DNA of 64,000 nucleotides from Hypomesus transpacificus (Eukaryota; Chordata; Actinopteri; Osmeriformes; Osmeridae). A program made the position numbers and the translations under genes. Every line of letters begins with the position of its first letter. The first letter of the stretch is position 1. Shown piece after piece: positions 13,098 through 21,597 of this stretch. The notes beneath the pieces were generated by a model. The model worked only from the letters and a program-made list of their open reading frames with translations. It made no database searches and was not told the origin of the DNA. The stretch spans positions 8,565,390 through 8,629,389 of the forward strand of contig NC_061061.1 of NCBI RefSeq assembly GCF_021917145.1, written 5' to 3'.

Positions 13098-13381
13098 TCC
13101 CTCTCTCTCTCTCTCTCTCCCTCCCTCCCTCCCTCCCTCCCTCCCTCCTCCAGATCGAGATGGCCCAGAAGCTGTTGAACTCGGACCTGGCGGAGCTGAT
13201 CAGTAAGATGAAGCTGGCCCAGCAGTACGTGATGACGTCGCTGCAGCAGGACTACAAGAAGCAGATGCTGACGGCCGCCCACGCGCTCGCCGTCGACGCC
13301 AAGAACCTGCTGGACGTCATCGACCAGGCGCGCCTCAAGATGATGGGCCAGGGCCGGGGCCCCGCCCCCTCCACGCACTAG
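825..13381 (+). CDS. ptk2: Focal adhesion kinase 1, 3' part (partial gene)
   Basis: Non-receptor tyrosine kinase that relays integrin and growth-factor signals at focal adhesions. Only the linker after the kinase domain and the C-terminal FAT domain are present. Exons: 825-936, 4412-4504, 4622-4738, 4939-5055, 7018-7080, 8710-8749, 9602-9705, optional microexon 10822-10830, 12344-12499, 12674-12754 and 13154-13381 (stop TAG). All junctions are GT-AG and phases agree. Recognisable FAK motifs include [14 protein letters not shown] followed by [19 protein letters not shown] (second proline-rich region and the Ser722/Ser732 area), RGSLERED (Ser843 area), [11 protein letters not shown] (Tyr861), [13 protein letters not shown] (third proline-rich region, SH3 ligand), [10 protein letters not shown] (Ser910), DKVYENV (Tyr925, Grb2 site) and the FAT helices ending [16 protein letters not shown]. 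The tail GRGPAPSTH is slightly longer than in human. The exon at 825 starts inside a split Ser codon, so the kinase domain lies upstream of the window. Which teleost ptk2 paralogue this is cannot be said. Confidence 0.96.
1947..2225 (+). other. Candidate 93-codon cassette exon in ptk2 intron
   Basis: A C-rich block follows a long CT tract and an acceptor-like TGTCAG at 1941-1946. From 1947 there are 93 codons with no stop, in phase 0, matching the phase-0 end of the preceding ptk2 exon at 936. Third codon positions are almost all G or C in the first two thirds. The predicted peptide is proline-rich with patches such as SFSLECLSS and [12 protein letters not shown]. The right edge would need a GC donor (CAG then GCAGGT). 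Human FAK has nothing here, so this may simply be C-rich intron sequence that is open by composition. Confidence 0.25.
2830..3035 (-). repeat. tRNA-headed SINE, teleost type
   Basis: Read on the minus strand, the right end begins like a tRNA: A-box-like TGGCTGAGCGGTGAGGGAG, then a B-box-like GGATCGATTCC. The other end carries the very common fish repeat core (CATTTGGCAGACGCTCTTAT on the plus strand, about 2851) and short CATTTA repeats at the left edge. It lies in the long ptk2 intron between the exons ending 936 and starting 4412. Edges are approximate. Confidence 0.75.
3415..3437. repeat. C23 homopolymer after a CT-rich tract
   Basis: A run of 23 C follows (TC)n sequence in a ptk2 intron. 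It is G-rich on the other strand, so it is a possible quadruplex and a likely site of assembly length error. Confidence 0.85.
3562..3765. repeat. (CTGT)n array interrupted by CAGC
   Basis: About 200 bases of CTGT tetranucleotides broken at intervals by CAGC or CTAC, with no stop in several frames. It provides a long pyrimidine-rich stretch just upstream of a possible 39-nt exon at 3789-3827. Simple repeat in a ptk2 intron. Confidence 0.85.
5056..7017 (+). other. ptk2 intron with simple repeats
   Basis: This intron separates the exon ending in EERFL from the exon starting in KPES. It holds GA/CT-rich blocks at about 5820-6040, a G-run near 6258-6276, a (GT)n tract near 6331-6346 and a second G-run near 6371-6382. 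No coding sequence or RNA gene was recognised. Confidence 0.6.
7491..7517. repeat. G27 homopolymer in ptk2 intron
   Basis: Twenty-seven consecutive G on the plus (coding) strand. Such a run can form G-quadruplexes in the pre-mRNA and is a known weak point for sequencing and assembly, so the exact length is uncertain. Confidence 0.9.
7871..8061. mobile_element. Palindromic hAT-type MITE (191 bp)
   Basis: The element starts CAGGGGTGTCGAACTCCGG and ends with its inverse (CCGGAGCTCGACACCCCTG), flanked by a perfect 8-bp duplication CCTTAGAC at 7863-7870 and 8062-8069. The two halves are nearly complementary, including CATGTTTTAGATGTTTCCCTG in the left arm, so a transcript would fold into one long hairpin. 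It has no coding capacity. It lies in the ptk2 intron before the exon at 8710. Confidence 0.9.
10822..10830 (+). CDS. ptk2: ptk2 'PWR' microexon (9 nt)
   Basis: The nine bases CCCTGGAGG encode Pro-Trp-Arg. They are flanked by an acceptor (TTGACCTTATAG) and a strong donor (GTAAGC), in phase 0 on both sides. The neighbouring exons end GVK (9705) and begin LQPQEIS (12344). This is where mammalian brain FAK ('FAK+') carries an optional Pro-Trp-Arg insertion. From established knowledge the insert is neuron-enriched and affects FAK autophosphorylation. Inclusion here would be alternative; skipping keeps the frame. Confidence 0.9.
11079..12001. mobile_element. Non-autonomous hAT-like element (923 bp)
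   Basis: The ends are TAGGGCTGTCACGA and the inverse of TAGGGATGTCACGA, flanked by a perfect 8-bp duplication TTCCTGAA at 11071-11078 and 12002-12009. Inside, about 11551-11580 and 11871-11907 form a second inverted repeat around GATGCTAACATCTGGCATC. No intact transposase frame is seen. The element sits in the intron between the PWR microexon and the first FAT-domain exon. Confidence 0.88.
12925..13151. repeat. 227-nt uninterrupted pyrimidine tract at acceptor
   Basis: This run of (CCCT)n and (CT)n contains no purine from 12925 until the AG at 13152-13153, which is the acceptor of the last ptk2 coding exon. It therefore acts as a greatly extended polypyrimidine tract. The pure purine/pyrimidine strand bias and partial mirror symmetry could form triplex (H-) DNA. 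Confidence 0.9.
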
Positions 13382-14130
13382 CTCCGGGGGGGGGGGGGGG
13401 GGGGGGGGCGGGGGGGGGAGGTAAAGGTGCCGTCGGGGGGGATAGGGGGGCCAGGGGGAAGGGGTTTGGTCGAAGATCCCAGAGCCGGTTCTGGATTGAC
13501 TGTGGATGGGGAGGGAGGGGGGGGGCTGCTTCAACTGGCCTGGTGCTGAGGGAGGAGGAGGAAGGGGGGGGGGGGGAGGAGGAGAATGATATGAGAAGGA
13601 GGGATGATGGGGCAGTTCAGCTAGATTGGACCGGGGCCACGGAGGTAGGGACTATGGAGCCAGCTGAAGAAGCTCTGCACAAGCAGCTACAGGACACACT
13701 TCTACCTCCCCCCTCCATCTCCCTCCCTCCCCGAACCAGACCTCATTTTTATAGACTGACTGTGAAGAGGTCTGCCTGGACAGACTATGGGATATTAGTT
13801 CAGTTCCTACTGGCTCCTCCTCGTTTCCTACAGCCGAGAGTTGGTGTCACACTGTAGAAGTGTCCCCAGGGGGACAATCCCAGAGACATGGGATCTGCAG
13901 AACGACAAAACTGGAATCTCCATTCTTTACAAGAGATAGGACTCTGAACCCTACACACTACAGATACCGTCATTCATTGATGACACTCACTGTTGCTTCC
14001 TGGAGACAGACACGGAGAATCCCGATGAACTGGTATATAGAAGATATACTGGTCTACACTGGTATATATTTTGTCTCGGCTCAGTCAGCCATCTTGTCAA
14101 ATAGATGAAATAAACAAATGAAATAAAAAT
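13382..14130 (+). other. ptk2: ptk2 3' untranslated region
   Basis: Sequence after the TAG stop. It begins with a G23 run at 13386-13408 and further G-tracts up to about 13580. AATAAA signals at 14109-14114 and 14122-14127 give a plausible end near 14140. No open frame of interest is seen. Confidence 0.6.
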
Positions 14131-14951
14131 GACAGAGTAAAAGCAGGCAACCTGTCACTGCCTCCTATTTTCATGTATTGCTGTGTCATAGTAAGGCAAT
14201 GTCGTGTTTTTGTGTTTTTAAAAACCCAACTATTGGCCATTTAGAAATGGACTTCAACATGTCAGTCATGATAGCAATAACAAGAGAATACCTTGTACAA
14301 TTGGGTTATAATAATGTCCACATGTTAGAAGAAGATTTAGTATGATAGAACAGGTCCTCCTTTGTAAACTAGGGATCTTCATAAGAATGACAATCAAACT
14401 GGGAAGGTGTTGAAAGTTAACTTATCTATTTAATTTAAATGAAGGATTTACAGTTTCAGAAATGATTGATCTTGGTCTTATATACTGTAAGACCACGAGA
14501 ATGGTCACGCACTGAGTGAACTGCATATCTGAACAGCTTAAAGAGTTCTACAAAAAAACTAAAGTTACTTAACCCTAGAGAAACCAGGTAGAGCACTGTG
14601 GAGTCAGCGCCTCTTAGTGGTCAAGACTAGGTGGTGCAGGCAGGTAAACAGCTTCATGCTTGAGACCTACTTATATTAGTGATCAATGAGGAACAGTCAT
14701 ATGATGCCATACAGAGAGGTTGGGTGCATCACATGCTATTAACAACTGCTGATTGCTGTCTAACATGGTGGATATTGATGTGTTTCTGCTTCTGTTTAAA
14801 AAAAAGAAAGAAACCTGCACTGAAGTACAATTCAGGCAGGCATTCATTCAGTCATCCTTCTAAACTCATTCATCATGGCCTCATCCATTCATAAATATTT
14901 AACTGTTTCATTCATCAATGTGTTGTCTTGTTCGTGGTGATTGTCACTGTC
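14131..14951. other. Gap between convergent ptk2 and clptm1l
   Basis: AT-rich sequence without recognised genes between the ptk2 end (plus) and the clptm1l stop (minus). It must hold the clptm1l 3' UTR. A minus-strand ATTAAA (TTTAAT on plus near 14430) is the only poly(A)-like signal noticed, so the clptm1l end is uncertain. Confidence 0.45.
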
Positions 14952-15189
14952 TCACTGGGCTTTGAGTTTCTTGCTGTGTGCAGCTCTGTATTCCTGCCCT
15001 GAAGTCTTGCTGACAGCGTAACGCCTGCAGAGGGAACAAAAGGAGGGCTCAGAAGGTTTGGTGTAGAAAGAGGAGAAGAGTGAGGAGGAAAGATGAGAAA
15101 AAAAGGAAAGATGGGGAAGTGTGTCTGACCTCTGGTAGATGGAGGGGAGAGAGAGAGAGAGAGGAGGTGTCTGACCTCTGGTAGAGGTA

Positions 15190-15225
<36 letters not shown>

Positions 15226-18200
15226 GTGTCTGACCTCCTCTGGTAGAGGTAGATGGAGGGGAGAGCGAGGAGGTGTCTGACCTCTGGTAGAGGTAGATGG
15301 AGGGGAGAGAGAGGAGGTGTCTGACCTCCTCTGGTAGAGGTAGATGGAGGGGAGAGAGAGGAGGTGTCTGATCTCTGGTAGAGGTAGATGGAGGGGAGAG
15401 AGAGGAGGTGTCTGACCTCTGGTAGAGGTAGATGGAGAGAGAGAGAGGAGGTGTGTCTGACCTCCTCTGGTAGAGGTAGATGTAGAGGAGGAGCTCGTCT
15501 CTGAAGCAGGACAGCTGGAGGGAGGAGTGGCCACTAAACAGACTGGAGAACACATCATTCACCAGCGTGCTGAGACCCTACAAACACACACACAAACATA
15601 CATACATATACACACATGCACATATGTACATATATGCACGCACAAGTCATCGATATTAGTCGATGAATAAATCCATTAGGATGTCAACTACATTATATCA
15701 TGAGCAGTGTTCAGTGTTAGTGTGTGTGTGTGTGTGGGGGGGGGGGTTGGAGAAATATTTAAATATTGAGGAGGGTCCCATCCATGTACTGTTCCCCACC
15801 ACCCCATCTATCCTCCACCTTAGAAACTCCTTACACCTCTGACACAATTCAAACACCGATAAACGTCTGGTCGATGCGAAGCACTCACCCTGTACACCAG
15901 CACATTCCCCTGCATGTGAGCCACTGACCTCGTCTGTTAGAATGGGCAAGGAGGGAAAAACGGCAGCATTGACTTCACCTCCAGTAGGTGTCCTTCAAAA
16001 CTGAAGAATGACCTTCACATGACCTTGACGGCACTGACCTTGTAGTTGATGAAGAGCTGAGGTGTCATGGACAGGAAACCAAAGGCATACACCCCTGCAG
16101 GAATGGAAACATCTTGATGTGACTAGCAGTTAGCTGGAATATGCTATAGGGATGAGGAGTAGGCTTAACCAATTAGCATCAGTAGGCCTGTTTACTGAAA
16201 TAACATCTTAGCTTTTGGTCATCTTTAAAGACTACTAAGGAATACTGCAGCTACATCTTGAAATATGAGTCATGTTCAACTTACCGGTTATAAGACTGTT
16301 GATAAACCACAAATAATAACTGTGAAGATAAATAAACGGTTTCAGATACGCTAGTCAGCCATCACAGCTACTAATACTGAATGAAACTAGTCAAAGACCA
16401 GATTCATTGCTCACCTCTTATACTTGAGGTAGACCAGAGAGAACATGACTCCACTGATGCAGAGAGGGTACACGAGGTAAGACAGGTATCTAATGGCCTG
16501 GAGAGAGAAACCATTGTCATTACAACCCCTTTTAGTTAGAACATTTTTGAAAGCTTGTGATCCCTACTGGTTTCTGACCTGTGAATCATGTTCCATGGTC
16601 TTCTTCTCAGGTTCGTCCAGCTTACCTAACTGCAAGAACATAGTTTCATTACAATGGACTCATAATAACTGTGTGTTTTTGGCAATTAATATTATTTTAC
16701 TATATAAAATGATCTATGTTGTTTGAATGGAACGTGAAGAATCTGGATCACAATGCACTTACTTCAAATATGGACCTAGACTTTTTCCACTGGAGCTGTA
16801 TCTTGAAGACTTTTTTGACCTTCCAAACCTAGAAAGGAAAAGAAAAGGCAACTTTGAATGGTAGCTTCCTGTCAAGCAGTCTTTCTATCTTTTCTGTCTC
16901 TCCTGCTCTCCCTCTCTCTCTCATTTTCTCTCTCTGTCTCTCCTGCTCTCATTTTCTCTCTGTCTCTCCGGCTCTCTCTCCTCCTCCTCCTCTCCTCCAT
17001 TCAGATGTACCTCTATGATGGAGCCGACAGCGAGCGGCAGCAGGACCAGCACACTGCTGCCCTCCTGCAGGAGGTGGAGCAAGATCACCACAGTGCTGAA
17101 ACACCTCCACAGCACTGACACACACCCACACACGCACACGGTCCGGTTACCAGACAACAAAGAAAGTCCAAATTGAAAACAGGTTCAAGTACTGAGTCAT
17201 TCTGAAAGAGCTGTTTGTATATGTTTCCCTTAAAGATAATAAAAATACTTTACTGTATAAAAATGTTTACTGTTTATATATTTGAGTTGCTCTTCCTTAA
17301 TCCTACATTTTTCTTTTCCCTTGCATGTGCAAAGTAATGGCATCCATTATTCTCACCTGACTTGCGAGACATTCCCACCATGGTTTTTTTCCTCCTCCAG
17401 AAGCTGATGTCATTCTTAAAGGCCAGGAAGTCACACAGAATCTGTCAAATAAACATCAGAGTGTGACATATCAGTCTCGAGTCAGCAGGTATAGGATGAT
17501 GAGTGTATTTTTTGTGGGTGTATTCCGATAAAGTATATATCTTACATGGAAGACTGTGACCAGGGCAGTCAATGCTAGGAGATACAGATTAGTATCCACT
17601 AAGATCTCTTTGATTTCATCAATACTGTCCTCGGTGAAGCCTAGACAAACACACCGACCAAAAGAAGGTTCATATTATTTTTACCGTGATTAACTTACTC
17701 GCTAAACTATATCTGACTAATCAGAATTTACAAAATCTCTAAACTACCTTCTGTGGCTAGGCTCACTAACTTAAACTACCTATCAACTAAAGTCCCAACC
17801 TACTAACTAGTAAGTGTTGACTAAATAGTCTGTACCGTGGCTAAACCCGGCTCTCTCACCAAACTGTCGGAGGGAGTACACCACATCCTGTAGGTGGACC
17901 CAGAAGCGGAAGGTTCTCAAGGAGATGCCCTCGTAGGAGACAGTCAGAGGAAGCTCAGTCAACGTGCCGTTGATTTCCTAAGATCGCAACAACAACACGA
18001 GGATCCTTTTACGTTCTTATCTCATAGGACAATATGATCTGTCATTGCAAGTGTCACCCAGGTCCTGTCGTGTTTGTGAGGACTACCCCACCCACCATAA
18101 GATCCTTCAGTCGGAAACTGAGCTCATCCATCAGAAGTAGGGGCAGATATGTCATCCTCCTCCCGTCCTTGAAACTAGACATACGGAAACAGACAAATGT

Positions 18201-20738
18201 TTCGAATCCAATCATTTTATCACAAATAAAATATTGTTTGTGTGTTTTTCACAATGTCTGTTCTAGTGACTGGGAGATGGCAGGAGACGTACACGGTCAT
18301 GTAGCGTCGTACGTCGCTGGGCAGGTTGCCCCTGGTGAAGGTGAACTCCTCCGCCATGACGGAGAGTCTGAGAGTGGGGCGCCAGAAGGAGACTGAGCCG
18401 TCAGCTCTGGGTACTGGGACGGGGTTAGGGTCCTGGGAGAGGTCAAAGGTGAAGAACAGATAACTAAGAGATTGAGTCATTGTTTATCTCTAGGGTAGCT
18501 ACACTGTATTTAGTTGATTAAATGCCGCCTTCCAATTAACTCCACCCTGGATTAAATTAAATGAATTAAAATCTGATACAGATAAATCAACACAACCTTC
18601 GAATAAACGCTGCAACATTTTACTTGTATTTACCGTAATTCATATGAAATTTGACTACACACAGATACAAGTACAAAGAAACTGTCACTAAATATACCTT
18701 TCTGCATCACTATCAGTGTCCTCGCCGACATTAGTTAGAAACATCTTAATAGCGATCTAACTCTACGCTCACAGTTTATGCTTTGCTGGCTGTTAACATA
18801 TATTGTTGACAGCACGCTTACTTGCTTAATTACACTGTTACGAGACACCAGAGATGTACTAATAAATAAACTTCTCTGTGCTATTCTTGTGCTGTTCTTA
18901 CTTAAATAATAAATAATAAATGCTGCCCTCGTATAAGCGCTGCACTACAAAAACATGTAGTTCCATAACTGCTGCGGCGAATAGAAATATGGTACTTCAA
19001 ACTGCAGATTTATATTAGTTTCAACCTCAGATTGTAGTGCATTGAATGAGCAGTTCCTGTAAAGGGTCATGCCGTTTAAAGAACATACCATTTAAAGCGT
19101 ACATGGATTAAGTTAATTCTGTGTTTTACTTTGAGTTTGCCTGGGCTCTTTTGACTTCTGGGCAGCATCTGGGTGGTCATCTTGGTAGCAAGGTGGACCT
19201 GTCTGCTATCCTCCAGTGGAGACCGTCCAGCCTGGTGTATAAACACCATCACATACAAGGTCCCATTGTTATGAGTCTCCTCTGGCTGGGACACATTCAC
19301 TGTCCTGGAACACAGGCACACAGTGCTGACTCATGAGAAAGGACCGCATGATTGACTTGACCTTGAAAGTAACACAGGCTATTGTTTGTGCTATGTTTGT
19401 AGACTGGTTTTTCTTGAGGATTTTAGTTTGCAATGGAATGAAATGATGCGCTTGGCCTACCTTTCATATTTAGAATGTATGTCAAACTCATCTATTTTGG
19501 TGATGAGGTTAAGCTCACTATGGTCTGGTCTCAAACAGGAGTATATGCTGAGCTGGAATAGAATGGAATAGTAAAATCACAGTACCTATACAGATTAAAA
19601 TTGTTAAGCGTCTCCGTAAGAGCAGAGTCCGTATGCAGTAGACAACTTCAATCACAGTACACAATTGTGAATTAAGACAGCATTACTGACCTGAAGTCGG
19701 GGCCGAGTCGCCAAATAGGAGGATATGCAATGTTCCCCACTCCCGCTTTCGCAAGGTTTGGTGTAGACCAGGGGTGTCAAACATACGGCCCGCGGGCCGG
19801 AACCGGCCCCCAAGGAGGTTCGATCAGGCCCGCAGGATAATTTGAAAGTGGAAAAAATGCATAAAAGACATGGAATTAATATTTTTAATTCGCTGCAATT
19901 CATGGATTATCCGCTAAGGGGCGCACTCTTTCCATCAGAGTAGAAGACAAGCCGCATCACTGAGACAGACTGAAAACAGCAGACGGTATCAATTAATACC
20001 TTGGTCTCTACTAGGGATGGGCGAACGATGCCTTGTGAAGCTTTGATGGTTTCTTCCGGATTGTGCCGGCCCAAAGAGCCGAACTATCGGCGCTTTGAAA
20101 ATGAACAGCGTCATCTAGCAGCCGTTTAAACTGGCTGAATGAGGCGTAGTGGTTGTCTCCGACGGTAGACTACCCTACGTTATTCAATATTTAATTAAGG
20201 CTACATGTGTTCATTTTGATCTGATATTAGTGCTCACACATTAAAATGTTGTGATACATCCGTAGGCCTTTAGAATTATGTCATTTTCTCACAGTAAAAG
20301 TTAAAGAATATCGTACGAGATTCACTGGACTGGGGCGCGAACTTGGGATCCCAGATTCGCATTAACAATATGTAATCGTACATCGCTTTAACCAACTACA
20401 CCACCTAAGAGATCATTACTTGTTAATGCGGTTGGACGGACTTTATACGATATGGTCTTTATATCAATTAAACTAGATAACACAGAAGAAAGACATGATA
20501 TTTTGGTTATTTATAGCAGAGTATGGTATAATTTTAATGGTCCGGCCCACTTGACATCTCCCTAGGCCGTATGTGGCCCACGATGCGAAATGAGTTTGAC
20601 ACCCCTGGTGTAGACAAAGCCATATATCACCCAGCAAGTGTGAAACATGTACACGATAAAAACTCCTAGCAATATTTTAGCCAGAGATGTCCTTTGAAAG
20701 ACACTGTCCGTAGGTTTAGAGTAGCAAGAAGGAAACAT
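14952..20738 (-). CDS. clptm1l: CLPTM1-like transmembrane protein (first exon interrupted)
   Basis: Multipass ER protein of the CLPTM1 family; human CLPTM1L is reported as a lipid scramblase for glucosaminyl-PI in GPI-anchor synthesis. Exons in transcript order: 20738-20608 plus 19760-19691 (one exon split by a transposon), 19552-19461, 19304-19130, 18432-18293, 18174-18096, 17977-17860, 17640-17546, 17441-17357, 17114-17011, 16828-16763, 16629-16579, 16497-16415, 16319-16285, 16094-16039, 15933-15889, 15577-15462 and 15024-14952. With the insertion and one target copy left out, these sum to 1614 nt (537 residues; human 538). Family motifs include HTCWVIYGFVYTKPC, NNGTLYVMVFIHQAG, DELSFRLKDLM, DTNLYLLALT, CDFLAFKNDISFW, LWRCFSTVVILL, AIRYLSYLVYPL, GVYAFGF and CFRDELLLYIYLYQR. 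As sequenced, reading enters the element and stops at TAG after 17 codons (counting the codon that spans the junction), so this allele should be null unless another first exon is used. Confidence 0.9.
15121..15460 (-). repeat. Minisatellite of duplicated exon/splice-donor junctions
   Basis: About seven copies of a unit of roughly 45 bp fill most of clptm1l intron 16 (15025-15461). On the minus strand each unit repeats the last bases of exon 16 (ATCTACCTCTACCAGAG) followed by the donor (GTCAGAC) and a CT-rich spacer. The real exon end at 15462 is the first member; further junctions fall near 15417, 15370, 15325, 15278, 15233 and 15173, of which the one near 15370 has lost its GT (AT). Using the next donor (exon end 15417) adds exactly 45 nt without a stop. 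Confidence 0.88.
19769..20607. mobile_element. hAT-like element inserted in clptm1l exon 1
   Basis: An 839-bp element with perfect 14-bp terminal inverted repeats CAGGGGTGTCAAAC. It is flanked by a perfect 8-bp duplication GTGTAGAC at 19761-19768 and 20608-20615, diagnostic of hAT transposition. The subterminal parts are GGCC-rich. Internally about 20330-20410 (minus strand) resembles a tRNA-derived head (GTAGTTGGTTAAAGC, then AAGTTCGCGCC), and about 20011 has another hAT-like end (AGGGATGGGCGAAC), suggesting a composite element. No intact transposase is seen. Removing element plus one duplication restores the clptm1l frame exactly (GFVY-TKPC). Confidence 0.92.
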
Positions 20739-21597
20739 GCCGAGTTAACTGGCTGTATTATTTACGTTCATAAACACTGCAACACATTAAACTGTCCGTC
20801 CGAAATTGCAACACACTGCCCGTCTGAAATTCCAACTGGTCAAAATAATCCCCTTTCCTCATCCTCCTCATCCTTCCGGGGTACCACGATCTGCATCCCG
20901 CAAAGATCACGCCTCCTGAGAAACGTCACAGGCAGCTAAACACGAGGATTGGAAGGGGGAAATCGGGGATAACATGCTAGGCTATTAGCTTATGTGTCAT
21001 GAATGGATAATATGACAAAAAACACTGAGAACATGCATTATTAAAGAGACAGCGCACTAACTGACAGTAATTATATCCTCTTCAATCACTCATCAAAACT
21101 GACATGCACGTGTACGTAGGATAGCAACAACACCCCATTGCATTGTGGTTATCGTCATTCGCCCCTCCAGTCGGTAATGCCTGGAAGTACTAGCTAGTTA
21201 GGCTAGCTAACGAACTCAAATGTATTGACTTCCACATTTGTAGCTTCGGTAGCTATTAAATTCGCCAATAAACCTTAAACGAGTCGATATTTTATTTGCT
21301 AGTAAGATGGCTTGCACGTGTTCGTCATAGCTAGCTAGCTACAGCAGCCTGAGTCTGAGGTTAAAAACTCAACAGTTCAACCCAACTCGAAAGTACAGTA
21401 GCTAGTTAGCTGGCAAGGTAGCATCTAAATAGATAACAAGCTAGACCTTTTATATTTGTCCTAGCAGATAAAATAAGGCTTACTGGATATATTTAGTGAA
21501 CGATCCTATTCCCCTGTATTCTCCTGTCAGCGTAAAGTGACTCCAAAATGCAGTGAGAAGAGTGCAGTAGTTTAAAGCTACAAGCTACTGTAAAATA
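20739..21597. promoter_or_regulatory. Head-to-head promoter of clptm1l and mrs2
   Basis: 859 bases separate the clptm1l start codon (20738, minus) from the mrs2 start codon (21598, plus). It must contain both 5' UTRs and a bidirectional promoter. No TATA box is obvious at either end; the segment has several TAGCTAGC-type repeats (21184-21420). Transcription starts cannot be placed from sequence alone. Confidence 0.65.

Noticed and set aside
12809..13153. N-terminal extension of the last ptk2 exon through the CT repeat
   Set aside because: The acceptor at 13152-13153 joins in phase to the upstream FAK exon; the repeat is intronic.
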